Shown here piece by piece: positions 1 to 12,554 of a stretch of DNA of 64,000 nt (position 1 is the stretch's first letter; each line of letters begins with the position of its first letter). This stretch comes from Sparassis latifolia (taxonomy: Eukaryota > Basidiomycota > Agaricomycetes > Polyporales > Sparassidaceae): positions 1,674,001-1,738,000 of the forward strand of contig CM031557.1 of assembly GCA_018466975.1 (NCBI GenBank). The letters run 5' to 3'. Under the pieces are notes generated by a model. It made no database searches. It had not been told where the DNA came from and worked only from the letters and a program-made list of their open reading frames with translations. The translations under genes and the position numbers were made by a program.

Positions 1-3000
1 TAACATAGAGTAGAACGACCTCACAACCTCTCGAGAGATGGAATCATCGGCTTGTCGGGGCCACCATTTCAACAAATCGCCCTGCTTTTCTGGAATATTC
101 GCGAGTTCGCTCAGACTGTACATGTACAGCTCTGGCACGAGTGTCGAAAGGATCCACATATTATACACGGATTCAGGGATCCGCATCCCTGCTCCATCGG
201 GTGGGTCAAATCGAATGCTGCGACGGTCGGTAGATATGGCGAATTTCGCATCCACATGTACTGGGAGTAGGGTCTCTTGAGGTAGGCGAAGACCCGAGAA
301 GAGATAATGTCTAGAACACATAGTAGTCGAATCTAATGGAAACGCCAGCCGAACGATTAAGCCCACTTTGCTTGATCGGATCCTTAGTTTTTGCGGAACG
401 GACTTGCATTCAGGCGGAACAGATGGCAGAGGGGTTGTAAAGCTAGTGATGAGCCAACGTTCCGCGCAGGATGCGTGGTTTGGATGAGTGAGCTGTAATC
501 GGAGGAATTGTGCGGTGGGCTTTGCACCAAGCTGCGTCGGCTCCATTCGCTCTCCGCAAACGGACCAGAGTAACGAACGTTCTCCACTGATGGGCTGACG
601 ATAAGCCATAACTTGTTTTAGGCAAGTGAAGAAAAGGGCGTTTCGAGCCAACTCGTAATATGAGCCCTCCAGCAGGTTGATGCAATTATTGAGAGATTGC
701 ACTTGGCTTGACAGTAAGCTCGGCTCTCCTCTCAACGGAAGTCGAAATATCGTCTGCATCACATGGTGAGACCAGCTTGTATACAGAATAAATTTTCACG
801 ACATACGCCATGGTAATCCGTTATGCTTGTGGAGAAACCAAACAATCCATCGAACGGTTTCAATAAGTCAGGATACCTCCTAGATAATAGTATCGATGAG
901 CGTCGCAGATATAACCACATATATAACCTGAAAGAAGATCCTATGACTTACTTGGCAATCTGTGAGAGCGGCCGGAAGACGCAAGTCCTTCTTCTTCCCT
1001 TGCGAAGAGGGAGATAGCGCGCACTTGGGTCCAGAATCATAAGATACTGTCCGGATACAACCATCACAACCTTCAAAATTTGTGAATGACTAAGAGATAT
1101 AATTTGGGTAAAGCAGACAAACCTCCGAAAAATGATACATTGCTAGTGCTCCAAGGCCGAACCTACCGATACTGTCAGGATTTTCGCTCTTCCCTCCGAT
1201 CCCGATGGAGCGAAAACCATCGAAGTCTTCTTGGGAAAAAGTACCGTCGTTATGCAAGACGATTGATGGAGCTCGCTGGAATCGCGCCATGTCTAGAGTC
1301 AAGATTGAATTAGAATCGAACGATCGTTCGTCCAATAGAACCGACACAGAAGATGCGCCTGCATCAGATGCGTTGGCCATTATCTCGTTGAATGAGTACT
1401 TGATGTCGTAATCATGCAGGACGCTGCTGATGCGGGTTCTCAGTTCCTCCCTCATTTCGACGTCATCCTCATCCTCATCTTCGTCCTCTCCAAGCTGTAA
1501 GCCACTCAGAAATCGCAGGCATAGATCAACTGCTAGCAATCTTGAGACACTTGGATGAGTCGGAAAGCCATGCTCAGGCACAAAGCTTTGGCCGCACTTC
1601 AGGTCATCATAGTACACGTCATGGTACGGACGGAGATGTCCAAGGTGATCCGGGACAAGAATGCAGTTTGTAGTATCAACTTGGGCCCCATGCTTCGTGT
1701 GACACGAGATCTCTTCCAATAGCTCAATAATATTGTGGATAGTCTGTTTAGTTTCTGAAGGAGCGAGCTCGACGAGGAGGCTCTCCAGCGATGGACTAAC
1801 GAACGATGAGTCTGACAGAATCGTAATGGCGGATGGCAGCTACTCACCGATCCACACAGCCCATGTGACGTAGAAATTCGCCACAAGTGCCAGTTGCGAG
1901 ATTCCGAGGCAAGCTACGGAACGATGCGCCGATTCTTGCATCCCGTGCCAACAGCGCCTGCCGTGTCAAGAGCAAATGATCTGACGACAACGGAATCCAT
2001 GGACAATCCAAAACAATGTCCTTCAACACTGCGATGTCCTCGTTAGTCATCACACCCTTCTTCCACTGATCGGCCATATAGCTTATGAGACCAGCTAGTC
2101 TTTCCCCGCGACACGCAATTGTCTCCGCACCCAGAGTGGACGACAACTGTGAATGTATCACATCAAAGGGAAGAGCGTTGGACCAGCCTAGCGCTGATCG
2201 AATGTCCGGGTGAGCAATGTTGACTTCCATGACGGACAAGACCATGTCGAATAGGTACACATCCGAATCTCTGTCCCGACACCGGGTACGACAACAAAGG
2301 CTTCCGCCATCGGTCGGCAACCACTTATCATGGGAAACAAGACAGCTAGCAAACGATGAACACCAGGCTTGATCGAGCAGTCGTAGGAGGCTCTTCGCGC
2401 GAGTTGCAGCAAGTTGTGTACTGTTCAAACTTGAAATGGACTTTATGCACTCCGACACCATGCCTGGGTCTAGCTTGGATTTAAAGAAATCCTGTGCCTG
2501 CATCATACTAAGAAACCGTCCAGACTCGAACATCCCCGAAGGGAACTTGGCATCGTGCTCCGAGAAAAGAGTGGCAATGTCGGACTGTGGATCGATGATG
2601 TCGGTCGGAGTAAATCGCCCTATGCCTCCACGGACTGGTATGAACTTGGTGCGCTTTAAACAATCTATGGCGCTCTGTGAGAGATCGAGCAGACGAGGGA
2701 TAATCCTTGAGATCAGCCCGTCCAGTAGCTTGAGAGGCTGCGTGCCTAGATGGGGTATAGCCAGCTCCAGGACTTTGAGCTCGTTACACGCGCGAGCAGC
2801 TGCATTTTCCTCGAGGCTCGACGCAAGAAGATGAGTCTCCGGCGCAAGCTCAATGAACGTGGTCGTCCGTTGAAACTTGGGCAGAGGACAGTCATCAGCT
2901 ACGTCGGGCTGCAAGAAAATAAGATCGCCTGTCGCAGGACCGAGTGTTGATATAGCCATTATCTCACTAGGTGAGCTGGGGCAGACGCGGATGGGAAAGA

Positions 3001-5777
3001 CAGGGAGTAGCATCATTTTCGCTCGCTCAGTTTTATTCAGTTTCGTAGGGTGGATTTGCAAACATTCCACAAGGAATCCCTGAAGAAGCTTAGACGATCC
3101 CCGGTCAAGTCGAAGCACAAGCGAAGCGTCGATGTTATTCAGCATGAATGAGATGTCATGAGAAGATACCGCAATGTTTGCGTCGCTCAAGATGGAGACA
3201 CCGGAAGATTGAGCCACCAACGGGTCGAGAAAGCAGATCCCAATCGACGTGAGGATGCTCATGGTCTCGATACCAACGTCACCAGGAAGCGATATTCCAC
3301 TTTGTACCGTACGAAGGAGTCCTGCACTTGTAGGGAGTAAATGCAAGCGGCCGATAGTAGGAATAAGATCCTTCCGAGGAGTCTCAAGACGCTTCTTCCC
3401 CTTGGTCTTGCCATTGTATGCACGAGGTGTGGCCTTCTGTGAGGCCGAGCCTTGATTCGTCTTTCCGGACGAACTCAAGTCTCTTCTGCCGTTCAGCCAT
3501 GCCCAGAAGCGAATGTACCAATCCCACGCAACTGGAGAATCGCTTATTGGTACCGCTTCCGCTTCAGGGTCCAGACGGCCAAACATTGAGAACAGAAACT
3601 TGTGCACTGTCTCCGCACCAAGATCCGCAACGTTGAGATATTGCAAAGCACTAGAACAATATAGCGCATGTCTGGCCTCTGGTGACATTGATGACAACGC
3701 GATCATTTCAGGCTCACACTCCCCGAAAAGAGTAGCCTCTTCGTCTGTCACCATGATGAGTTTGTGACGGCCTAGTGTAGCCTTGGAAAGCGCCGTCCAG
3801 GACCCGCGAACAAGCGGGATGATGGGAAGATGGACTACAGAGTCCAGATCGGGCGGAGATGGCACAAGAAAATAATCCAAAATGATGTTCTTGTCTTTGT
3901 CAGAGCATGCCGCCAATTCGGAGGTGCGACACTGGACGAGATACAAAATAGTCAGTGGGTCTCCAGCGAACATGGATTAATCAAGATGCATACCAATAAC
4001 TTTGCGTGTACGACTTTGCGAGACAGAATAGCACACTGCAAGGCTAATCCAGTGTCATTTAACAGCTGATAGATGTGGAGAGGCGGCTGAACAATGTAAA
4101 TTCCAGCGCGTGTCAACGCGGACAGCAATGCCACGTCTTGATCCGGTTCAGCAAATACCACAGAAGATGATGAGACATATGTGCGTTCCGACATTGTTGG
4201 AAAAACAGGAAGATCGCGATGGATGACCTGAATGAGCATCTTCACAAGCATGTTGCCCCAGTAGACATCCCCCGCCTGTTCTGCCGACAGGCTAGGAGGC
4301 CACGCCGACCAGGCATCCTCGATTCCGTCTTCGTATATGAGCGTATTCAACATGTTCGCCCAAGTGGTAGGCGCGAACTCCTCGAACAGGATGCGGTTCC
4401 ATACGGCGAGGAACCTGGGAAAGCACTGATATCAGTAGTGAGGCGATATAGGGTCTCAATGACTGACCTCTCGCGAGCCTTCACTCCAATTCCCATCTCC
4501 TTCTCGTTGCGCAGACACTGCCGATCGGGCGTTAGAGCGAATATGGCATGCATATGCGCGGGAAAGTTGGTGACGATAGGTAAAGGCAGAAGGGTGAAAA
4601 GTCGTCCATCTAACTTTTCCTCTTTGAGCGGAATCGCGAAGGCTACGTGGGCAAACAGTTTGTCTTCCTTGAGCTGCTCCCCAACATCGTACGAGAGACG
4701 AGCGCTCATGATTTTCGACGTCTCAATGGGGCTGCTGCACGAATGGCAGATCCGCCAAACGCACGCGGTGACGACGTCGTGAACGCGAGTAGTGATGGGG
4801 CATATGAACGCACTGGCGCTTGCGGCCCGGCGAGACGATGAGCGTCGCGCAGAGATGGTAGGATCGGTGATCTTGACTTCCGCAAGAAATACGTCCTGGC
4901 CTTCGGGCGTGACCTCCCGCAGCTGGATAGAAGTCACATGCTGCAAAAACAGTAAAGCAACACCCAGTTCGTTCACAATGAACTGCTCGAAGAACTGTTT
5001 CATGTCTTCGATGTGCATACTTGTCGACTTGATTCTGCTTTTATCTGCTTGCAGATCGGTACGCAGGGGGAGCCGTACAATCGTGCTATCAACGCAAGCA
5101 TCTAACATCGGAACCGCAGAGTCAAAGGCTGCCAGTTGGTCGCAATATTTCGACCCGTCTTGTTGTATGTTGATCTGGACACCCCCTTTGATAGAACCGG
5201 AAAATTCTTCGTGAGGGTCAAAAATAACCAACTTATTGCCGGACAAGACATGCGGGTTGTCTGTGACCTATGTAGCAATAGACGTTGAGTCAGACATAGA
5301 ATAGGACAAGATACAGATACTTCACATGATAAACCGCCCTAAATCCCAGGCCGTACTTGCCAGTTTTCCTGTTCAAAGTGTTATCGAGCACATGTGCGGC
5401 ATACAAAAGCAAAATACTAACGTTTCGTCTGCCGTCTTGTTGGATCCTCGAATGGTGCTGAGCGCTGCCCAGTCGCTATCTTTGAAAACGCTGTCATTCC
5501 ATGCCAGCAACGCGGGGCCTTGAGTATCCTTCAGGACGGGATCGATCACAGAGTCCTTGCTGTGAGTGCGAGTATCAAGTACGTAAATCTGGCATTCGAA
5601 CAACGGCTCAACAGATTACTCCTAATTATACCAGCATGAGGAACTCACCTGTGTTGATGCACCGGCATCGTCAGAGTTTTGCAGCAATTCTCGTAAAATA
5701 GAATTGCCGGGGTAACTGTCGAGAATTCCTTTGATGGAAGACGCGACGTCGACGTGTTCTCTGAAATTCTCTGGCAT
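1..5777 (-). CDS. Sacsin-like GHKL-ATPase protein, 3' part outside the window
   Basis: Multi-exon minus-strand gene whose reading frame is still open at the left edge. The start is placed at the Met of MPENFREHVDV because sacsin repeats usually begin about there; an in-frame Met at 5891 would add 38 residues of unknown type. The first exon carries the GHKL N-box ELLQNSDDAGA. Later exons give QGPALLAWND, GKYGLGFRAVYHV and LSGNKLVIFDPHEEF, the usual order of a sacsin repeat. A second module follows: EIMANASDAGASS near 1.36 kb, LHNDG, GRFGLGA near 1.1 kb, and SGQYLMILDP near 1.05 kb. The exon at 1-760 continues with LRLPQETLLPVHV and DRRSIRFDPPD. The ATP-binding E and N of the N-box are kept in both modules. 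Sacsin is linked to chaperone function in animals; the fungal role is unknown. Exons lie near 5680-5777, 5410-5590, 5320-5370, 4430-5250, 3960-4400, 1850-3950, 1080-1720, 960-1060 and 1-760. Confidence 0.88.
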
Positions 5778-5891
5778 GATGCGAAACAGTGGGCAAAGTT
5801 CGTGGTCAACGAGCTCGAGCAGGAAAGGGGTGCTACCCCTGCCCCTGGACGTTGGTCGGACGTTCAAAAGATCCCGGAACACCCAAACCAA

Positions 5892-7293
5892 GAAAGAACG
5901 GTCCTTCTTAGGACTTCAATATGAGATGTACTAGTATCTTTATTCTACTTTCTTCTGTCCTGCGCATAGTCACGGTGCTGAAGAGCTTGAGGTCTCTTCA
6001 CACCCGACTGCGTGGACTTAGTCAGTCATGTCGTCCGACAAAGCATAACAATTTTTACATACCTTTGCCCAAATGCCATACATCTTGTAGATGGTGAAAA
6101 CAATTTTGACTGGATTCGATACAATAGAACCCTGGTTTAGAAAAGAACATGTAGGATTACGTAACCCATCACTTGCGCCACAACACCTTCAGGCGCTTAC
6201 TGCACTAAACTCTAGCTGCTCCTTCTCCTGGTTGAGTGCTAGTGGGCGTATTCAACGATGGCTAGCCTCCAGGGCTACGTCGACCGTGAGCTTTCGGCCT
6301 CAATTCAGCGTCCTGACTCGGAAATCTAATCTTTTCGTGTTGGCACCATTCAGATCGAGTTCTTCTCATCCTTCAGGACGGACGTGCCATCGTGGTATGT
6401 CCTGCTATGGTCGAGCACTTTGTGTCTGTTTAGTTACTGATATTCCTCGTTTGTCGTTTTAACGTTGCTGCACGGATGATCTTCCGGCGTGCTTCACCTC
6501 CAGGGCGTAATGGCGGGCTACGACCAAAAATCGAACGTCGTCCTCTCCGACTCGAAGGAGCGCGTATACAGCATTGAAGAAGGCGTCGAGGAGATTCCGC
6601 TGGGTCTCTACCTTGTGAAGGGTGACCAAATGTGCGTAATGAGCCACCGCCACATTTGTGTGCGATAAACTTACACTTTACACTGTCCTTGCAGTGTCCT
6701 CATCGGTGAGCTCGACGATGCGATCGAACAGACGGTCGATCTGTCGACGATCCGTGCGGAGCCGCTCCCTCCCATTCGATATTGACGACGGCTGGAGAAC
6801 CAGGTTACAATTATCTGCTCCACGTCCGTGCTCTCAGGCAAATCGTCCGTTGCGCCTCACGAGCATACCGGGTCCGCTCCCAGCTTGAGTCGTGAATGTC
6901 GACGCGCGGTGCAAACCTTTTGCCTATTGCTCAGTCGATTATACCACTGAGGCCTGATATCTGGGGGCATGCTGATGAGAGTTCCCGTACGACTGTGGAA
7001 TGCGGGCGTCGAAAATGTACGTTATGGACTGACCAGTAATGTGATGCACGCAGATAGGCAACTTCAAGCTTCGACATCAAGATGTCTTTGGTTGAGCTGA
7101 TAGTATTAAGAATCACATATTATCGCCGACGTTCGGAACTCTTCCTTTGTCTGCAATGTCACATTCTTGGGTAAGCGGCATTCCAACAGTCGAAATTGAA
7201 GAATTCAATATTGCTTGTTTACTCTGAATGATACATACAAGCACCGTAATTCTCTGATCCAGTTCATCTCCGTCATGGTTCCACTTTTGTCCA
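5892..7293. other. Intergenic, mostly featureless
   Basis: Apart from the fragment at 6459-6800 I see no exon-like frames, RNA genes or repeats here. It should hold the promoter of the sacsin-like gene and the 3' region of the TENA gene. Confidence 0.5.
6459..6800 (-). pseudogene. Unrecognised helical protein fragment
   Basis: On the minus strand one frame reads a protein-like, Leu/Val-rich helical segment (IDRLFDRIVELTDEDTART, then HYAHLVTLHKVETQRNLLDA). A TAA stop separates the two halves and no plausible intron removes it. It ends with a stop at 6459. I do not recognise the family. It may be a remnant of a gene or a chance open frame. It lies between the sacsin-like gene and the TENA gene, which share its strand. 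Confidence 0.25.
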
Positions 7294-8232
7294 TCACAAT
7301 TCTTCCTCGCCACTGATCGGCCAAAAACTCTCCTCGAGCTCAATGACACGCGCCCATATCTGCTCTGCGCGAGCGCAGGCTTCAGATCCAGGCTGAATGT
7401 TCAAGCTGGTATGCCACAAACAGGCCAGATGAGAATGACATTTGATTCGAAAGAGTTAGCAAGATGCAGGAGACGGTGAAGGTTCGTGGCGGTGAAGATG
7501 TCAAGGATATAATGATAATGGCATGGCACCGAGGTAAGGAAGGAGGAACGTTAACACAACCGCAGCAAATGCGCCAAGAGTATATTCAAATTGAGATTGA
7601 ACCCAAACTCACCTATTCACAACGTCTGCGAGATCGTCCACGAAACCGACGAACTCAAGGTTCGTCCAGTTGGCGACGAGCGCAGAGACAGCAGGCGCAG
7701 TTGCACCAGAGCTCGAGCCTGGCGAAAGCGACCCGACGTACTTCCAAGCATCCAAGTACACCCGTTCCATTGCCCACAGGAACACCAGCCCATCCTCAAT
7801 CCCTCCCGCACTCACTCGCACCATCTCCGCGGTGTAGTCTCGCGTTGCCTTGCGCTCCCTCCATCCTTCGAGCGGCAACTCCCACTTCTCCGCGGTCTCG
7901 CCGAAGAACTTTACCTCGCGCACGACGTTCTCGAGTGCAGCACTGAGGATCTGCACGATCCGCTGATTTGCACGTTCCTGAGGCGAATTGAGCGCATGTA
8001 GAGAGGAGAATGGTACCGCGGCAAGAAGTCGGCCGATGAAGGCTGGATAGGCATGTGCGGCGTAAATGCGGTCCTGAGAGAGGTAGAGCGCGAGGAGCGC
8101 TGGAGGAAGTGTGCCATGACCGGCGGCGACGAGAAAAGGGTGCTTTGTGGCAGTAGAATAAGGACGCGGGGTCGAGGACGATACTAGGTGGGTGGTAAGT
8201 GTCTCATTAGTCGATGTAACCGTCGTCGCCAT
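7294..8232 (-). CDS. TENA/THI-4 family protein (heme-oxygenase-like fold)
   Basis: Two exons, 7613-8232 and 7294-7405, joined by a 207 nt intron (donor GTGAGT, acceptor ACCAG) with a split AG/C codon. The product is about 243 residues, near the usual TENA size. Family-like features are the early TKHPFLVAAGHGTLPPALL block, YLSQDRIYAAHAYPAFIGRL, and a C-terminal ARAEQIWARVIELEESFWP block. That last block lies wholly in exon 2 and supports the intron. Bacterial TenA hydrolyses aminopyrimidines for thiamine salvage. Many fungal members of this fold have no proven activity, and I cannot assign catalytic residues with confidence. The start is the only ATG before the conserved block. An open frame across 8235-8663 on the other strand is probably not a gene. 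Confidence 0.87.
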
Positions 8233-9427
8233 CGTTGAGTACGATGAACTCGGACGGAGCGGATGAGGTGAATAGGCGCCGAAGGACAGACTTCATACAC
8301 CGGGTCGCAAGCTTGCCCTGCTCAATTCATGTTTTCTCAAAGCACTTGTTCATCGCAAGTCGATCGCCGCCCATGATTTGTCAAATTTGCTACGCCGCCT
8401 ATATCAACAACTGTAAGGCGCAGCCGCTGACCCGACGCTTATCGACGTTGCAATCTAGGGCCAGCAAAGGGACAGTTCAGTCGTCGTTTTCTGCGTGCAT
8501 CCATCGGGGTCATTGCAGGGACGGACAGAACGAGCATATGCTAATGATTGGGATCCTCGCCTGCCGTTGCACAGTTAAGAAGACCCGATCTTCTGGGCCT
8601 ACTCATCGCTGCGTGCATGTAAGCTGTTTTCGAGTGAGTGCTCTTGAACACGATACCTTCTGAACTTACGATGTACTTGTGTTGTGGAACATCACATAAC
8701 GACACGCAAACATAGACTGCCACCGAAGTCATATCGGCCTACCGGACGTATGGCATTTACGAGCCATCTCCCATACTTTCCTGAGGTACCAACCCGACAC
8801 CGTCAATTTCTCACTTCCCAGATGCTCCGCATGCTCATAACATGCAACATCATCTCACGTTCGGTTAGCCAATACAGTATCGTAATCAATCCCAACTTCT
8901 TTACTTCTGGTGAGTCTAACATTTTCTTCGACGTGCTTGGACTGTCGCATATTTATAACTGCGTTTCGTCGATATAGCGCAGGTTCGCGGTCATCTCCGA
9001 GTCTCATGCTTTCGTGCTCAATGGTTGTCGGTATGGTTTATTCGCATAGCTGGACTGCGTCCTGTCTTCTCGAGTCTTCCGAGCATATTCCGCTGGTACG
9101 AATCGCCCAGCGGGCCGCCTGGGACCGCCGTTTGACAGCTTTTTCTCGCGTTCTGTATTTGATCGGCCCATTACGCCCACGTGACGGCGACTGCGGCTGT
9201 GACGCGAACCCAAAACACTCCAGCCTTCTGACCACAAATCTCTGTTCTACGCGAAGTCTCCGGTCTTCTGCGCATCTCGGCGGGCCGTTCAGGAGCGAGT
9301 GACCCGCAGTTCCAGGTGACGCCGTGTGACGCCATGACCAGACAGGCATAAATGCGCGCGCTCGAAGCGGGTTCAAGTCGAGTCTCTTTTCAGTGCTTTT
9401 GCATCGACCCTTGTTTGTGCCTTCGAT
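8233..9427. other. Divergent intergenic region
   Basis: About 1.2 kb between the starts of the TENA gene (minus) and the GH28 gene (plus), so both promoters must lie here. An AT-rich CATAAATG stretch near 9346 is a weak TATA candidate for GH28. I see no other gene or repeat. Confidence 0.5.
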
Positions 9428-11394
9428 ATGTTTGTGTCACTGTACTTGACGGTGCTTGGATCGCTGGTGACTGTGGCCCTCGCACAGAAAGTCTGCGAGG
9501 TTGTTCCGTTGGGCGGCAACGAGGATGATGGGCCTGCGATCAACAGCGCATTCGAGGATTGCTCGCAGAACGCCACGGTGGTCCTCGACCAATATTATTC
9601 TGTTGATAGCTTGCTCTACACTGCAAACCTGAGCAATGTCACTATCGTGCTAAGCGGCACAGGTCAGCTTCTTGCCTAGATACCTGTATGTTCCGCTGCA
9701 TGTTCATTTCCCGTCTTTCGTAGTGCAATACACTCCCGACATCGCGAAGTGGTCCCCTGGTAGTTACTACATGACATACCAAAATGCGTGCGTATTGTGC
9801 ATCCTGTCTTGCTACGCTCTAGATATGGATAACTACTATCGTAGAACCACCTTCTGGTTCCTCTCAGGAACCAACATCCACATGTACGGCGGTGGTACAA
9901 TTGACGGCAACGGCCAAGTGTGGTATGATACTCTGAACGAAACTTCGGTTTGTCTTTTGGCGGGTGCTGCGCAGCTCGCTGATGACTGAAGTTTGACCTA
10001 GAATGCGGGAACTGCAGGCGGCTCGTCGATTACTTTCGCCCGCCCGGTTCCGCTTACGGTGGGCAATGCATCGCATGTCCTCATTGAAAACATCACCGAA
10101 ATAAACTCTCCGTTCTGGGTAAGCACCACCGGTGATCACCTGTTATTTGAGTCGGCTGATCGAATCTATGTATCGTGAAGAACAATGTAAGGCATCTTCT
10201 GAACGACTGCACCACCGCGCGTTGAACTCGGATATTGCAGTTCGTCTTCCAAAGCACCAATGTCACATACAGGAACATCCAGTTCGTGTTTTAGGACTTT
10301 TTAGCTTGAGCACGCGTACTCACTCTAGACGGGGTGCAGTATAAACGCCACATCATACTCCAGCGCACCCGCAAAGAACACTGGTAAGCATAAACTATCT
10401 CTCTGTATAAAGTCTTGTCCACATGGAGATGACATACAGACGGATGGGACATCTACCGCTCCTCTGACGTGACTATAACGGATTCTGTCATCAATAACGA
10501 TGACGACTGTGTGTGTGCGTATTCTACATTCATCCAGTCATCCTGACTGTCACCTGAAGTATTTTGCACGCGTAGCGTTGAAACCAAATAGCACAAACAT
10601 CATAGTGAGCGACTTGTGGTGCAACGGCTCGCACGGCGTGTCTGTCGGTAGTCTTGGCCAGGCAAGTATTCACATGCGGTCCTTCGCGTATTGACGAAAT
10701 AATCCTTCCCTTCAGTATGCTGGCGAGACGGATATTGTAGCTAATGTCACAGTTTTCAATATCACGATGCGATACGCGGAGAATGGCGCACGCATCAAGG
10801 TCTTTGGTGGCAGTCCGTACCTTAGTATGTCCTCTCTTCGCCACTCCAAAAGTTTCGCAAATTCACGCGCGGGCCCAGATAGCACAACTGGCGGCGGCAC
10901 CGGTTATGTGAATAACATCACTTTCGAAGACTTCGCTGGTGAGTATTAAGTGCCTTGTTTGCACCACCGTCCAAGGATTTATCTTCGTACGCAGTGTATC
11001 ATGTGGACAACCCCATTCTGATCAATCAGGTGTGTCTCGTCGGTGTACTACTGCACGGACCGACTAACGACTTATCCAAATCTAGTGCTATTTCACCAAC
11101 GCCAGCATCTGCCAGCAGTACCCTAGCAACTTGTCCATTTCAGACGTTCACTGTACGCTTCTTTCCCGTGGTCTGCTAGAACGCTGGCTAACGATGGGCG
11201 CAGATATTAACATCACGGGAACCTCCTCCGGCGCAGAGGGCACTGTCGTCGCCGATCTGGAATGCTCGGCCGAATGCCAGGACATCACCGCAGAGGGCAC
11301 CAATTTGACCTCTCCCAGAGGAAATGCAACCTATATTTGCAAGAACATCGCCAGCGAGACCGAAGTTTGTTATTTCAGTTCCCATGGTCTCTAG
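9428..11394 (+). CDS. Secreted GH28 glycoside hydrolase (exo-polygalacturonase-like)
   Basis: Begins with a signal peptide ending VTVALA before Q, so it is probably secreted to act on pectin. The gene has about a dozen short introns. After splicing the GH28 signature set appears in order: NTDGWD near 10.43 kb, NNDDDC near 10.50 kb, [11 protein letters not shown] near 10.65 kb and ARIKVFGG near 10.80 kb. These carry the catalytic Asp trio, the His and the RIK of the family. Cys pairs in the C-terminal part ([16 protein letters not shown]) and many N-x-S/T sites suit a secreted, glycosylated enzyme. The exon after GSLGQ is reached through a GC-AG intron (10662-10715). Exo versus endo action is inferred; the early VWYDTL segment looks more exo-like. 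Uncertain splice sites remain near 10140-10260 and 10510-10575. Confidence 0.9.
10662..10715 (+). other. GC-AG intron in the GH28 gene
   Basis: The exon ends CAG and the intron starts GCAAGT, a strong non-canonical GC donor, with acceptor TTCAG. Splicing joins GSLGQ to YAGETDIV in phase 0, as the family expects. No GT donor nearby keeps the frame. Confidence 0.75.
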
Positions 11395-12554
11395 AATGTG
11401 AGGCTAAATCGTCGTTCACAGCTCGATTTCGACTGCACGTCACCCAGCTAGGCGTCTTGCTGATGAGTCACTTACACACGTTCGACGAGTTGGTTCGTTT
11501 CAGTAATCAGGATCTGATGTGTAAGCTTGGTGCTTTCTGCGTACATGTATCATTAAGGATGACTGCGAATGACAAGTGATTTTTCCTTGACGTATTTCTC
11601 AGCCTCTAGAACTAGAACAAGTCTCGACAGTGCTGCTCCACCTGCCGTTGTCACTGTCGGGCGTCTCCGCTAGTCAGATCGATCGCATACCGTCCCCTTC
11701 CGTCCCGAGAAAGTTTGAGACTTTTGACTTCGACGATCTCCGAGATAATGATCTTTGGTGGACGCGAGATCCCTAACTGGCCAGGACAACCGATTTGGAA
11801 TTGGCGCTAGTTGTGGTAAGGCTGCAGCCTGAACCTGCCGACTTCCCAGTTGACCTGGTCTGCCCTTCAGATGGAATACGCCGAGGACGATGTGGCTGTA
11901 ACCCTCCGTGTTTCCACGTTCTCTCTTCCAGTGTTATCACTTTTCGCTGGTACTAGTCACCGTTCAAATGATGTCATTCTATTTCCGCCGCCAAATCACA
12001 TATTAACTTCGTTAGAGCGCTGGAGTATTCGGTAAACAGTTTCCACGAACAGCTCTTCTGTACTTGCAGCCTCCGCTGTCAGAGATTACATTTATAGTAG
12101 ACGCGTCGGGCATCTATCACGTGCTGTGAATTCCAAGTCACTTACTCGCAGCTGTACACTGTACAGTACAGTGTACTGAGAAATATCATGTCATCTGTGT
12201 GTCTCCAAGGTAATCCTCAAATCGAACCACTCAGGCTCAGCTATGAGTAAGGGAACTCCCGATTGTCTGTGTGGTAGAACTCGCAGGTAAGTACTTCCAT
12301 CCACCTGCGATCGACGATTGCATTATCGCCGATGTCTTGTAGCGCACCTTTCTTCCCAGAAAGTAGCCGGAAAGGATTTTCTCAACAACGATGTGATCCT
12401 GGTGATCATATCCTACATCGAGCCCAAGAAGCCATGATAACTTACCGGACTGTCTACACTGTGGCCCTTCCACGGCTACTTTTAGACCTCCACTTTGATG
12501 AGAGATCGTCAAGCGTCAAGCGGCTGCCCAGTTATTGCAGATATATGCTTGCGG
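11395..12554. other. Intergenic, no gene seen
   Basis: No recognisable coding exon. It contains the short palindrome at 12154-12176. Sequence at about 12230-12550 may be further decayed parts of the LRR-like pseudogene, but I could not align it by eye. Confidence 0.45.
12154..12176. repeat. 23-bp near-perfect palindrome
   Basis: Arms GTACACTGTAC and GTACAGTGTAC flank a single A. It could form a cruciform or be a dimeric protein site. It lies between genes and has no second copy that I noticed. Confidence 0.8.

Noticed and set aside
2436..5214. Long plus-strand open frames (for example 2436-2834, 4219-4782, 4792-5214)
   Set aside because: They lie antisense to sacsin-like exons whose frame and motifs are clear; they show no domains.
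8235..8663. 142-residue plus-strand open frame just beside the TENA start
   Set aside because: No domain and odd composition; probably overlaps only promoter sequence.
9330..9400. GGGTTCAAGTCGAG resembling a tRNA T-arm
   Set aside because: The stem halves do not pair and no cloverleaf can be built.
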